A stretch of DNA of 64,000 nt from an uncultured bacterium (GCA_937920495.1 CALEUQ010000051.1:1-64000); one strand, 5' to 3'. Numbered from the stretch's first letter, positions 18,602 to 28,045 are shown. Notes: generated by a model not told the origin, from the letters alone. Numbers and translations are program-made.

Positions 18602-21589
18602 CTAAAATTCACTGAAAGTTGATTTGTAAGCAGCATGTATATCAAAAACTGAGGCTGAAACAATGATGTTGCCAGCAATGCCAGTAATACGAATCAAGGC
18701 ATCGTCAGTCACATGACCAATTTGAGCAAAAGGTATATCTATGCAAAGTTTTTCAAACAAGCCTTTATGTTCAGGTGCTATCGACACCAAAATACGTCCC
18801 TGAGATTCAGAATAAAGTAATGTGTCATTACGGGTAATATCATTTTGTGGTAATTTAGAAAGATCAATAGAAGCGCCTAAAAGACCTCCCATTGATGATT
18901 TTGCCAGTGCCAGTGCTATGCCACCACGTTCTATACTTATGCTTGATGCAATAATATCACTACGCAATGCTTTTTCTATAATTGTGTAAATTTTAATGTT
19001 ACGTTCCGCATCAACTTCAGGCACAGTGGTCCCAATATATTTTTGCCCTGATAATTTTTCGCCCATGTACGCAAGATATTCGCTCCCGCCCAATTCATCA
19101 TTGGTTACACCAAGTATATAAATTAAATCACCTGGCTTTTTAAAATCTAAAGTCTGACAATATGAGATATCAGACACAACCCCAATTGAAGATATTAACA
19201 GTGTGGGAGGCACAGATATAAATACTTCATTAAAATTTTCATCATAGCCTTTAAAATCATTGAACATACTGTCTTTGCCACTGATGAATGGCGTTTTGTA
19301 TGCAACGGCAAAATCGTAACATGCTCTAGCAGCTTCTTTTAATTGACCAAGCCTGTAGGGATTTGTTGAATCACACCAGCAGAAATTATCAAGCAATGCA
19401 AGTTTATCCATATCACATCCAGTAGCAACTGCATTGCGTATTGCAGTGTCAATGGAACAGGCTGCCATCCAGTATGTATCGATATCGCTATACGATGGGT
19501 ACAGTCCCTGTGACAGTACTACACCCTTTTTTGAATTCATAACTGGTCGTATAACTGTAGCGTTACCGTTAACTTTTCCCCTCCCCTGCAAAGGTTTTAT
19601 AACGCTGTTACCCTGCACTTCATGGTCGTACTGCGTAGAAATAAATTCAAAGCTTGCAGTGTTTAAACGTTTGACCATCTCAGTAAAATGCTCAGTTGCG
19701 TTTTCAGGATCATCAAATTCAGGATATGGATGTAATTGCGGAGTATAGCTGCTGGTGAGCTTTTTCTGCGGTAGGCCTTCATGCAAAAAGTGAAGGTCAA
19801 TATTAAATACTATCTCCCCGTTATAATACACAATCCCTCTACCCGTGTCAGTAAATTTCCCAATAACCCATGCTTCAACGCCACGTCGTTTCATTAAGTC
19901 AAGAAATTCATCAAGAGTTTCATTGGGAACAGCTAACGTCATGCGTTCCTGTGATTCTGAAACCCATATTTGCCATGGTGAAAGCCCGGGATATTTCAAC
20001 GGAACTTTATCTAAGTATACTATAAATCCACCAGCTTCTCGTGCCATTTCAGAAACAGAACAAGAAAGACCACCGGCGCCGTTATCAGTAATTGAATGGT
20101 ACAATCCTTTATCCCGGGCTTCTTTGACGATAGCATCCGACATTTTTTTCTGTGTAATTGGGTCACCAATCTGGACTGCTGTTGCAGGGCTGCCTGATGT
20201 TAATGCTTCAGATGAAAACGTAGCGCCATGTATTCCGTCACGCCCTACTCTGCCGCCAACCATCACGATGTTATCTCCTGGCATTGCCTTTTTATGTACA
20301 GATGATTTGCCTTTTATTTTTTTTGGTATGAGACCAACAGTTCCAACAAACACAAGTGGTTTGCCTTTATAACGATCGTCAAAATACACAAAACCCTGTG
20401 GAGTTGGTATACCAGAGCAGTTGCCACCTACATTGACCCCGTGGATTACACCTTCCATAATCCTTCTAGGTGATAGCATCTTTGATTTTTTATCTTTTGA
20501 TTTATATAAAGGTTTGGTATCAAAAGGACTTGCAAAACAAAATCCATAACGGTTTGCTACCGGCTTTGAGCCCAATCCAAATCCGATAGCATCTCTGTTT
20601 ACTCCAACAATTCCGGTGATAGCTCCGCCAAAAGGGTCTAATGCGCTGGGGCTATTGTGTGTTTCCACCTTATCGGCAATAACGTAATCGTCATCAAATT
20701 CAATTCCGCCTGCATTATCTGAAAAAACTGAAACACAGATATCATGTTTGCCTTTTTCGCGGCGTATTCGTAGTGTAGCTTCTTTGATATAATGCTTGAA
20801 TATGCCATCATTTATATCATCAAGTTGTGCAGCAAAAATAGTATGTTTACAGTGTTCACTCCATGTCTGAGCTATTGATTCCAGCTCTACATCGGTTGGA
20901 TTGCGTTTTTCAATTTCTTTGTAGTACTTTTTAATAGCTTCAAGCGAAAGTAAATCCAGTGCTAATGGCCCACGACGGGTACCATCTGGATTCTTTATAC
21001 CTTCTTTTCCTAAGGCAATAAGTTCTTCCTGGCTTATATCTAACGAAACCACTTCTGCTTTTGTATCTTCGTGCAACGTTACTACAGGTATAGCTTTACC
21101 CATGCCGCCATTCTTGATGTATTGGTGGTACGACAAAATTGATGATCGCTGTATCAATGGATTATAAAGTTCAAGTGAAATTTCATCAATTACTTCATCA
21201 CTCAATTCTCCCCAAAAGAAGTATGTGGCTGAAGTAAATACACATTTTTCCGGATCACATTGTATTTTAAAAATATCTTCTATCATTTCACGAGTGGTAT
21301 GAGCCACATTATCAGTAACTCCTGGAAGGTATCCAATTTCAACCGCATACGAAAATTGGGGTGGAGTATATGGTTTATTGATAATGTAATTCTGTGTTAC
21401 AGGTTGAACAAGCGCTCTGCCTATCTTTTCAATTTGAGTATCAGCAAGTGGGATGTTTATGAGATAGTTATCGGTACGGATACATTTGCTTACAGGAAAA
21501 CCTAATCGGTGAAGTTTTTGTTGAATGACTACACCACGTGAATCTGGAATTGTATAATATACTTCGATCCGGTAACGGGCTAATTCCAT
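18602..21589 (-). CDS. purL: phosphoribosylformylglycinamidine synthase, synthetase subunit
   Basis: 995 residues from ATG 21589, which has AGAGG at the right distance. A start 60 bases further upstream lacks a site and adds residues unlike the family. The first ~85 residues (YRIEVYYTIPDSRGVV onward) look like a fused PurS-type domain, followed by the two AIR-synthase-like halves with ETHNSPSALDPFGGAITG, the GGRVGRDGIHGATFSSE ATP-loop region, and FISGKDSMFND in the second half. It binds FGAR and ATP and uses ammonia from PurQ. Fusion of PurS explains why no separate purS is seen. Confidence 0.95.
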   Translation of the reverse strand: MELARYRIEVYYTIPDSRGVVIQQKLHRLGFPVSKCIRTDNYLINIPLADTQIEKIGRALVQPVTQNYIINKPYTPPQFSYAVEIGYLPGVTDNVAHTTREMIEDIFKIQCDPEKCVFTSATYFFWGELSDEVIDEISLELYNPLIQRSSILSYHQYIKNGGMGKAIPVVTLHEDTKAEVVSLDISQEELIALGKEGIKNPDGTRRGPLALDLLSLEAIKKYYKEIEKRNPTDVELESIAQTWSEHCKHTIFAAQLDDINDGIFKHYIKEATLRIRREKGKHDICVSVFSDNAGGIEFDDDYVIADKVETHNSPSALDPFGGAITGIVGVNRDAIGFGLGSKPVANRYGFCFASPFDTKPLYKSKDKKSKMLSPRRIMEGVIHGVNVGGNCSGIPTPQGFVYFDDRYKGKPLVFVGTVGLIPKKIKGKSSVHKKAMPGDNIVMVGGRVGRDGIHGATFSSEALTSGSPATAVQIGDPITQKKMSDAIVKEARDKGLYHSITDNGAGGLSCSVSEMAREAGGFIVYLDKVPLKYPGLSPWQIWVSESQERMTLAVPNETLDEFLDLMKRRGVEAWVIGKFTDTGRGIVYYNGEIVFNIDLHFLHEGLPQKKLTSSYTPQLHPYPEFDDPENATEHFTEMVKRLNTASFEFISTQYDHEVQGNSVIKPLQGRGKVNGNATVIRPVMNSKKGVVLSQGLYPSYSDIDTYWMAACSIDTAIRNAVATGCDMDKLALLDNFCWCDSTNPYRLGQLKEAARACYDFAVAYKTPFISGKDSMFNDFKGYDENFNEVFISVPPTLLISSIGVVSDISYCQTLDFKKPGDLIYILGVTNDELGGSEYLAYMGEKLSGQKYIGTTVPEVDAERNIKIYTIIEKALRSDIIASSISIERGGIALALAKSSMGGLLGASIDLSKLPQNDITRNDTLLYSESQGRILVSIAPEHKGLFEKLCIDIPFAQIGHVTDDALIRITGIAGNIIVSASVFDIHAAYKSTFSEF

Positions 21590-21660
21590 AGCAAGACCTC
21601 TTGGTAAGGTAATTTGTTCCTTGCGTAGTATATAGTTAAAAAAAATCAAGCCATAAAATT

Positions 21661-21691
21661 AAAAGCACACCACAATATGGTGCGCTTTTTT
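21661..21691 (-). terminator. intrinsic terminator or leader hairpin upstream of purL
   Basis: Stem of 21661-21672 with 21678-21689 around a five-base loop. Read on the minus strand the one non-Watson-Crick position is a G-U wobble, whereas on the plus strand it is an A-C mismatch, so minus is favoured. It could end the small gene at 21815-22033 or attenuate purL, whose start is ~70 bp further on. Confidence 0.5.
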
Positions 21692-21814
21692 AATTCTATC
21701 TTTAGCTGCTCGGTATGTATCAGTTTTGTTCAATGCTAAAGATACGAAAGAAAACATATCCATAAACTAATTATATCATTAGTTCTATATTTATCAAAAA
21801 ATTAATAGAGTTGG

Positions 21815-22033
21815 TTAGATATGGCCGGGTTGTTTGGCTTTTTTTATGATTTTTGGGTCCGGGCCCCAGAAAAATTTACAACATACTACACCATATACAC
21901 GATACACGCTAAATGTATAGCCTGAGTACCGATAGTTATCGGTATAATCATCTTCTCCCATGCCATCAGGCACTTGTAAAAATTCATCCAGCACATTATC
22001 CAGACAAAACGCAATAATCTTTGCAAGCGACAT
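21815..22033 (-). CDS. small hypothetical protein, doubtful
   Basis: 72 codons, acidic middle and aromatic-rich second half (DGMGEDDYTDNYRYSGYTF), basic C-terminus. No family recognised. A GGAGG lies 17 bases before the ATG, which is too far, so the start is uncertain. A terminator of matching orientation lies downstream, which supports transcription. A plus-strand frame of 80 codons (21960-22202) overlaps it head to head. At most one is likely to be real, and possibly neither. The rest of 21590-22261 shows no gene. Confidence 0.35.
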   Translation of the reverse strand: MSLAKIIAFCLDNVLDEFLQVPDGMGEDDYTDNYRYSGYTFSVYRVYGVVCCKFFWGPDPKIIKKAKQPGHI

Positions 22034-22261
22034 CTTCCATAAAACAAAAACCTCCAGAGGTGGTAGCCGTATTCCTAAAATAACGCAACGTCAGCTGTTA
22101 TTTGAAAATTCATCATTTCATGGTGGACTTTCCGAAGGCTTTCTGCTTGGTATTCGAAAAACAATTATAAGTACTTTAAAAAGATTTTTTCATAATAATT
22201 GATTTTAGAATAAAATATTATTATATTATTATACAAAAAACAATTATAAAGGAGGTTTGCC

Positions 22262-22552
22262 ATGAAAGCAGGTTTATTAATAACAGGTAATGGTGCTTTA
22301 ATATATTTAACCTCTTATGATGACTTCATGAATGATAAGCTTAAAGAAAAATTGGCATCAAAAGGTATTACTAAATTTATTGCCTACGAAATACCTGTAG
22401 AAGAAGCAAAAAAGAGATATGGCGGGCATTTTGATATTGTTATACGCGATTTACATGAAACAGATGATTTGCGTATACTGGATTATGATGGTTCAAGGGC
22501 TTTTAAGCTTTTTTCATTTAAGGAATTAGGAAAACCGGTATATCATGAATAA
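22262..22552 (+). CDS. small conserved-looking protein of unknown function
   Basis: 96 residues, ATG with AAAGGAGG optimally placed and a strong terminator directly after the stop, so it is a well-defined monocistronic gene. The sequence has alternating strands and helices (AGLLITGNGALIYLTSYDDF, then a KLKEKLASKGITKFIAYEI region) with no signal peptide or membrane segment. I do not recognise the family. Cytosolic location is inferred. Confidence 0.75.
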   Translation: MKAGLLITGNGALIYLTSYDDFMNDKLKEKLASKGITKFIAYEIPVEEAKKRYGGHFDIVIRDLHETDDLRILDYDGSRAFKLFSFKELGKPVYHE

Positions 22553-22581
22553 AAAAACAGGGGGTTTTGCCCCCTGTTTTT
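22553..22581. terminator. strong bidirectional terminator
   Basis: AAAAACAGGGGG / CCCCCTGTTTTT stem with a five-base loop and A/T flanks on both sides. It serves the small plus-strand gene and the convergent pyrophosphatase. Confidence 0.9.
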
Positions 22582-22586
22582 GTTTA

Positions 22587-24944
22587 TTACTTCATTATTC
22601 CTAAGAAGTTTGCTATCTGTGGATAGAAGTGAACTACCACACCCGCAAATACTACAGATACCATACTCATAAGCTTAAGAAGAATATTGAGGGATGGACC
22701 TGAAGTATCTTTGAATGGGTCGCCTACAGTGTCGCCTATAACACCAGCTTTGTGAGGATCTGAACCTTTTCCACCATAGTTACCTTTTTCAATGTACTTC
22801 TTTGCATTGTCCCATGCACCACCAGCGTTATTGAGCATACATGCAAGAGAAAATCCAGCTGCAAGAGCTCCAGCCAGAACACCGGTTGTACCGGCAACGC
22901 CCAACAATAAACCAGCAGCTATAGGAACAATCAAAGCTAATAACGAGGGAAGAATCATCTTGCGCTGTGCGCCTGCGGTTGAAATCATAACGCAGCGAGC
23001 ATAATCTGGTTTCTGTGTTCCCTTCAGGATACCAGGGAATTCCTTGAACTGGCGGCGTACTTCCTCAACCATTGCACCTGCAGCTTTACCAACTGCCTTT
23101 ATCGTAAGTGCAGCTATAAGGAATGCCATCATTGCTCCAAGGAACAATCCGGCAATAACCATTGGATTAAGCAATGTAATATCATACGCGCGCACAAAAT
23201 CTGCTATAGTTGCATATTTAATTTGAACATTGTTTAAGTCTTGAGTGATTCCTTCAGGTAATATATTGTAGAATTTTACAGAACCAACCTGGAAGAAACC
23301 TTCTGCACTGCGTGCTGCATATTTACTTACCCACATTTTAACTTCTTCAATGTATGCTGCGATAAGAGCCATAGCAGTAAGAGCTGCAGAACCTATAGCA
23401 AAACCTTTACCAATAGCAGCGGTAGTATTTCCTAACATATCAAGGGCATCGGTTCTTGTGCGGACTTCTTTACCTAAGTGGCTCATTTCAGCATTACCAC
23501 CTGCATTGTCAGCGATTGGTCCGTATGCATCTGTTGCAAGAGTGATACCAAGAGTTGAGAGCATACCAACAGCAGCAAATGCAATGCCATAAAGACCTTT
23601 AGAAACGGCATTAGGATCAGTTGAAAATCCGCCAGCCAAACCAAAAGCTGCTAATATACCCAATACAATAGTGACAACTGGAATTGCAGTTGACATCATA
23701 CCAACTGAAATTCCATCAAGAATTCCTGTAGCAGGACCCATGGTATGCTGTTTTGCAATTCCCTGGGTTGGCGAATAATCATCAGCAGTATAATATTCAG
23801 TTGATTTACCAATAACCAATCCAGCTATCAATCCAGCGATAGAAGAACCAAAAACTCCCCATGTGATTATATTAACATGAGCAAGGACAGCTAATGCAAT
23901 TATCAATAAGATTGAACTTCCCCATACACCGCGGTTTAACGCTTTCAAAAGGGTTTTCATAGAAGCATCTTCTTCTGTTCTCACAAAGAAGATACCTATA
24001 ACTGAGAATAAAATACCTAAGCCTGCAACAATCATAGGAGCTATAACTGCATTCACATTTTCTATGCCAACAAGAGGTAATGCAGCACCTAACGCAGCAG
24101 TTGAAAGAATTGAACCACAGTATGATTCATAAAGGTCGGCTCCCATACCGGCAACGTCACCAACGTTGTCTCCAACATTGTCAGCAATAGTAGCAGGGTT
24201 ACGTGGATCGTCTTCAGGAATTCCTGCTTCAACTTTGCCAACCAGGTCTGCACCAACGTCAGCAGCTTTGGTATATATACCACCGCCAACACGAGCAAAC
24301 AGAGCCTGAGTAGAAGCACCAAGACCAAATGTTATCATTGTTGTAGTAATTTCAACAAGTTTACCGTGCTTGAATGCTTCGTTGGTAATGAGCGATAAAT
24401 CAAATGATTGACCAGCTGTTATCAAACCTATTTTTTCAGCCAATTCCTGGCTAAAACCCATGATATTGTTATCGTATATCCAATTTAAAATGATGTACCA
24501 TAATGAGATATCCAGTAAACCAAAACCAACTACAACAAGTCCCATTACCGCACCGGATCTGAATGCAACCTGTAAACCTCTGTTCAGCGATTCTCTGGCA
24601 CCCTGTGCGGTTCGTGATGAAGCATTAGTTGCAGTATTCATGCCTAAGAAACCGCATAAACCAGAGAAGAAACCGCCGGTTAAGAATGCAAAAGGTACAA
24701 ATGGATTCTGGATCCCATAATACGCTAAGATTGACAATAAAATCACCAGGATCACAAACACTAAAGAGACCACCTTGTACTGTTGCCTAAGATACGCAAA
24801 CGCCCCTTCGCGTACAGCCTGAGCAATTTCGACCATTGTTTCATTCCCTTTATCTGCTTTCATCATCATTTTATAGAAGATATAAGCAAATAAAAGAGCA
24901 ATGATCGACCCAACAGGGGCAATCCAAAAAAGCATACTATCCAT
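22587..24944 (-). CDS. hppA: membrane-bound ion-translocating pyrophosphatase
   Basis: 785 residues, about 16 membrane segments. The family signature DVGADLVGKVE (229-239) with EDDPRNPATIADNVGDNVGD binds Mg-pyrophosphate. A later GNTTAAIGKGFAIGSA has Ala rather than Lys at the position that separates potassium-dependent from independent enzymes, so it is of the K+-dependent class. It hydrolyses cytosolic pyrophosphate to pump H+ or Na+, and the ion cannot be decided here. By recycling pyrophosphate from acyl-CoA ligation it would suit a lipid-oxidising cell. It is a single gene. Confidence 0.95.
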   Translation of the reverse strand: MDSMLFWIAPVGSIIALLFAYIFYKMMMKADKGNETMVEIAQAVREGAFAYLRQQYKVVSLVFVILVILLSILAYYGIQNPFVPFAFLTGGFFSGLCGFLGMNTATNASSRTAQGARESLNRGLQVAFRSGAVMGLVVVGFGLLDISLWYIILNWIYDNNIMGFSQELAEKIGLITAGQSFDLSLITNEAFKHGKLVEITTTMITFGLGASTQALFARVGGGIYTKAADVGADLVGKVEAGIPEDDPRNPATIADNVGDNVGDVAGMGADLYESYCGSILSTAALGAALPLVGIENVNAVIAPMIVAGLGILFSVIGIFFVRTEEDASMKTLLKALNRGVWGSSILLIIALAVLAHVNIITWGVFGSSIAGLIAGLVIGKSTEYYTADDYSPTQGIAKQHTMGPATGILDGISVGMMSTAIPVVTIVLGILAAFGLAGGFSTDPNAVSKGLYGIAFAAVGMLSTLGITLATDAYGPIADNAGGNAEMSHLGKEVRTRTDALDMLGNTTAAIGKGFAIGSAALTAMALIAAYIEEVKMWVSKYAARSAEGFFQVGSVKFYNILPEGITQDLNNVQIKYATIADFVRAYDITLLNPMVIAGLFLGAMMAFLIAALTIKAVGKAAGAMVEEVRRQFKEFPGILKGTQKPDYARCVMISTAGAQRKMILPSLLALIVPIAAGLLLGVAGTTGVLAGALAAGFSLACMLNNAGGAWDNAKKYIEKGNYGGKGSDPHKAGVIGDTVGDPFKDTSGPSLNILLKLMSMVSVVFAGVVVHFYPQIANFLGIMK

Positions 24945-25110
24945 AGGGCCACTCCTTTTTATAAATTTTTAATTCAATTTGTTAAAACAGTTAAAATATA
25001 AAGTATTCTTTTGATGTCTAAAAAAAAGAAATACCGTTTATTGTCAAGTGTTTTTAAAATTAAAAATATAATGAGCGTTTTTATAAAAAACATTTGTTGT
25101 AAAAATCAAA

Positions 25111-25140
25111 TTGACAATTTGCTATTCAAATTATTATTAT
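25111..25140 (+). promoter_or_regulatory. sigma70-like promoter for the CBS protein gene
   Basis: TTGACA (25111-25116), 18 bases, TATTAT (25135-25140). The next gene starts about 40 bp later. Confidence 0.55.
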
Positions 25141-25155
25141 GTAGTATTATCGAAT

Positions 25156-25162
25156 AAGGAGG
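25156..25162 (+). promoter_or_regulatory. ribosome-binding site with unusual spacing
   Basis: A perfect AAGGAGG lies 18 bases before the first ATG (25181) of the CBS gene. Normal spacing would put the start at 25169-25175, where the in-frame codons are ATA, ATA and ATT. Either a rare start is used or the spacing is atypical. Confidence 0.5.
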
Positions 25163-25180
25163 TATTTAATAATAATTTGT

Positions 25181-26023
25181 ATGGCTTCTGATGAGCAAAA
25201 GCCCAAAAAAACTAAAAATAACGATGTGTTATCACTATTAAAACAAAAAATTTTGAAGTACATCAAAAATAGAAATGCTTCTCTTCCAGTTGATAAATTA
25301 GCCCTTCAAAAACAGGAAATGATTCAGGGCATTTTGAGCCTTTCCACCAAAAATGTACGAGAGGTGATGATCCCCCGCGTTGATATTAATGCAGTTGAAG
25401 ACACAATTGTATTGAAGGAATTGGTAAAACGTGTTATTGACGAAGGGCATTCACGGATACCTGTGTATTCAGGAACTATCGACAATATTATTGGGATTTT
25501 GTATGTCAAAGACTTGATGCCTTTTATTATAGACAGACGAGTGAAATTCAATATAAAAAAGATGCTGCACAAACCATACTTTGTACCTGAAACAATGACC
25601 TTAGATGAACTACTCCTTCAGTTTCAAAAGCAAAATTTACATCTGGCGATAGTTGTTGATGAATATGGCGGGGTTGCTGGAATTGTAACACTTGAAGATA
25701 TACTCGAAGAAATTGTTGGTGAAATTAGGGATGAATTTGATGAGGATGAAATACCTGAGATTCAGGCAATCTCAAAAAATAACTGGGAGGTTGATTCACG
25801 ATTATCAATATCTGATTTTAATGAATATACAGGTTGCAGTATTCCTGATCAGGAATTTGATACTATAGGTGGGTTTGTGTTTGATCTTTTTGGGAAAATT
25901 CCAAAAAAAGATGAACAAATAAAATACAATAATATAACATTCAAAATAAAAGATATACAGGGTACCCGCATAGGCAGGATTATTGTTACAGTCAATCCTC
26001 AAAAAAATTTTGATAGCAACTAG
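25181..26023 (+). CDS. CorC/HlyC-type CBS-domain protein
   Basis: 280 residues (start may lie 6-12 bases earlier, see the ribosome-binding site entry). A CBS pair spans about 60-190, opening with VREVMIPRVDINAVEDT and continuing through HSRIPVYSGTIDNIIGILY and VVDEYGGVAGIVTLEDILEE. A C-terminal CorC_HlyC domain (about 205-275) follows. The membrane DUF21 domain of HlyC/CorB proteins is missing, so this is the soluble CorC form linked to Mg/Co efflux or adenylate sensing. recO follows 7 bp later, suggesting co-transcription. Confidence 0.9.
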   Translation: MASDEQKPKKTKNNDVLSLLKQKILKYIKNRNASLPVDKLALQKQEMIQGILSLSTKNVREVMIPRVDINAVEDTIVLKELVKRVIDEGHSRIPVYSGTIDNIIGILYVKDLMPFIIDRRVKFNIKKMLHKPYFVPETMTLDELLLQFQKQNLHLAIVVDEYGGVAGIVTLEDILEEIVGEIRDEFDEDEIPEIQAISKNNWEVDSRLSISDFNEYTGCSIPDQEFDTIGGFVFDLFGKIPKKDEQIKYNNITFKIKDIQGTRIGRIIVTVNPQKNFDSN

Positions 26024-26030
26024 TTATTCA

Positions 26031-26774
26031 ATGGAAATCATCAAATCAGAAGGAATTATATTAAAAAAGATACCGGTTCTGGAAGCAGATGTTGCAGTTG
26101 TTATTTATACCCAAAACCATGGCAAGCGGACATTTATATTTAAAGGAATTAAAAAAACAAAACGTCGCAGCCAGGCTGCAATAGAACCTGGAAGTATTGT
26201 ACACCTTGTATACTATTACAATGATCAAAAATCAATGTTCCATGTAAAAGAAATTTCGCTACTACAGGATACTGCATCAATCAGAGATAATTACCAGGCA
26301 ATGATAACACTTTTTTTGTTACTTGAGGTTGTTGAAAAAACCTCTGGCCAGAATGATCCAAATCTAACAGTGTATAAGCTTTTAAAAGGAGCTGTGGACA
26401 CATTACATAAAACCGATGCATACACTGTGCTTGCACTTTCATTTATTATACATTATTTAAAACTCACAGGGATTATGCCAGATTACTTTCATTGTTCATT
26501 GTGCCATAAAGAAATAATTGATGACTTATATTTAACTGAATATAACCTTACAGTGTATTGCAATCAATGTGCACCGCATAATTCTTTTATGTTTAAGGCC
26601 ATAGCTCCTTTAATATATGACATGCTATCTAAAAAATTTTTGGATATAGAGATCAGCTTGTATAATTCTTTGGATATACAAAAGTTTCTTTTCCATACAC
26701 TGTTGTTTATTGACCACTACTTCAATATACATATAAAAACTAAAGAATTATTATTTCACAATACTTTATACTAA
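26031..26774 (+). CDS. recO: DNA repair protein RecO
   Basis: 247 residues from ATG 26031, where the family sequence MEIIKSEGIILKK begins. An upstream TTG would overlap the CBS gene and add unrelated residues. An N-terminal OB fold is followed by a helical domain with a zinc site CSLC...CNQC. RecO loads RecA onto SSB-coated DNA in the RecFOR pathway. There is no strong ribosome-binding site, so translation may be coupled to the CBS gene. Confidence 0.9.
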   Translation: MEIIKSEGIILKKIPVLEADVAVVIYTQNHGKRTFIFKGIKKTKRRSQAAIEPGSIVHLVYYYNDQKSMFHVKEISLLQDTASIRDNYQAMITLFLLLEVVEKTSGQNDPNLTVYKLLKGAVDTLHKTDAYTVLALSFIIHYLKLTGIMPDYFHCSLCHKEIIDDLYLTEYNLTVYCNQCAPHNSFMFKAIAPLIYDMLSKKFLDIEISLYNSLDIQKFLFHTLLFIDHYFNIHIKTKELLFHNTLY

Positions 26775-26788
26775 TTTAACACTAATAA

Positions 26789-26893
26789 TTCCTTAAAAAT
26801 ATTTTGTTAATCAAAAGGTGTACATGACCGACGTCAATGGCGACGCAGATGTACAATATGTTTATTATGTTCACAAATGTTATTTAAGGAATA
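26789..26893. repeat. interspersed palindromic element, intact copy (105 bp)
   Basis: Begins ATTCCTTAAA and ends TTTAAGGAAT, inverted ends. Inside are TTTTGTTAAT and GTTCACAAA blocks shared with the other copies, and a 25-bp insert (26826-26850) between two TGTACA hexamers (26820-26825 and 26851-26856). Confidence 0.8.
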
Positions 26894-26918
26894 AATCATG
26901 CTAATGTAATAATATTCT

Positions 26919-26952
26919 ATCCCTTTTTTAGTATTTTGGGGAAATAAGAGTA
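26919..26952 (-). repeat. copy 3 of the ~30-bp intergenic motif
   Basis: Inverse complement reads TACTCTTATTTCCCC followed by AAAATACTAAAAAAGGG, matching the copies at 1559 and 17668. The rest of 26953-27144 shows nothing recognisable. Confidence 0.5.
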
Positions 26953-27144
26953 CGGATGAGCTTTTTTCTTTTCCGTGCAAAACTTTATTGCATCTCCTCC
27001 TAAATGATTTACGCCATTGTTATCACAATTAATTTCTTTCTCAAACACATTTTATATTTGAAGTAGGTTTTTGCAGAACGGTTATGAAGTGATAAACTAT
27101 TAATTGAAATTCGTAATATTTTTATATAGTATAAAAATTAAATA

Positions 27145-27172
27145 TTGACACAAAGTGCTATTATAATAAATA
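27145..27172 (+). promoter_or_regulatory. candidate promoter
   Basis: TTGACA (27145-27150), 16 bases, TAAATA (27167-27172). A perfect TATAAT at 27162-27167 is only 11 bases from the -35 box. Confidence 0.4.
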
Positions 27173-27212
27173 TAGTATTCAAATAATACTACCATTATTA
27201 GGAGGGTGTCCT

Positions 27213-27986
27213 ATGTTTAAACGTTTACTTTTTATTATTCTTGCTGTTGTTACGATTTATAGTTATTTGATTTCGCCTGGCTATGCATGTTTTGATACGT
27301 TCCTGTTTTTGCACCATAAATCCATGGTGTATCCAACAGGATATTTTGCTGCTGATGTACTGGGCGAGTATTCATTCAATAATACTAATTCCCCTGATCA
27401 GGATACATATTTTACTAATTACAGTATGTATTATGGATTAGCAGAACGAGTATCCGTGCAATTTGGGCTTGCTCAAGTTGAAACTACAAGAACGGATAGT
27501 AAATACAGTATTGAATCATGGTCTGTTAGGGGTGTATTTAATACAGTTCGTGCAAATAGTGGAAATTATTATATGGACCTGGTAGCAGAACATCACACTG
27601 GAGTAGACATTGACGAGAATATGGCACATTTTTCTATTCCAAATCTTTTCTATGTATCAAATTTTATTGTCGTAATTCATCCAGTGTATGAATTAACATA
27701 CAGCAAAGCTGAAAGAGAACATACTTTTGGCGGTCATGGTGGAGTATTTTATAATATTAACAATATCGGAATTATTGGAATTGGTGGGGAGTTTGCTTCA
27801 GCTCAATCGAGCAGTGCCTTGGGAAAAAGGTTTACTGAAGGTGAAGCTGCAGCAAGTCTTTTTATAGGTTTTAATTTGGGGAATATTTATTTTCAGAATG
27901 AATTTGCCAAAGGTTTAAATAATTCAAGAGATTATGGATTTGCAGCAACGTTAAAATTTTTCTTTAATACTGGAATGAGCATATAA
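27213..27986 (+). CDS. exported beta-rich protein, probable outer-membrane barrel
   Basis: 257 residues, ATG with AGGAGG. Signal peptide about 1-26 (ends near SPGYA). The mature part alternates short hydrophobic and polar strands with many Tyr, Asn, Gly and Phe (GYFAADVLGEYSF, YYMDLVAEHHTG, GNIYFQNEFAKGL) and ends in a strand (GFAATLKFFF) as outer-membrane barrels do. No family recognised. It is monocistronic with a strong terminator. It may be a small porin-like or surface protein, by inference. Confidence 0.6.
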   Translation: MFKRLLFIILAVVTIYSYLISPGYACFDTFLFLHHKSMVYPTGYFAADVLGEYSFNNTNSPDQDTYFTNYSMYYGLAERVSVQFGLAQVETTRTDSKYSIESWSVRGVFNTVRANSGNYYMDLVAEHHTGVDIDENMAHFSIPNLFYVSNFIVVIHPVYELTYSKAEREHTFGGHGGVFYNINNIGIIGIGGEFASAQSSSALGKRFTEGEAAASLFIGFNLGNIYFQNEFAKGLNNSRDYGFAATLKFFFNTGMSI

Positions 27987-27994
27987 TTAAAAAT

Positions 27995-28026
27995 AAAAAA
28001 GCACGGCTAATGTGCCGTGCTTTTTT
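27995..28026. terminator. strong bidirectional terminator
   Basis: AAAAAAGCACGGC / GCCGTGCTTTTTT with a six-base loop, between the exported protein gene and the convergent etfA. Confidence 0.9.
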
Positions 28027-28045
28027 TTATTTTCGTTTAGTTAGA

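Noticed and set aside
19845-20372. 175-codon plus-strand frame opposite purL
   Set aside because: It is a shadow of conserved purL codons with no independent signals.
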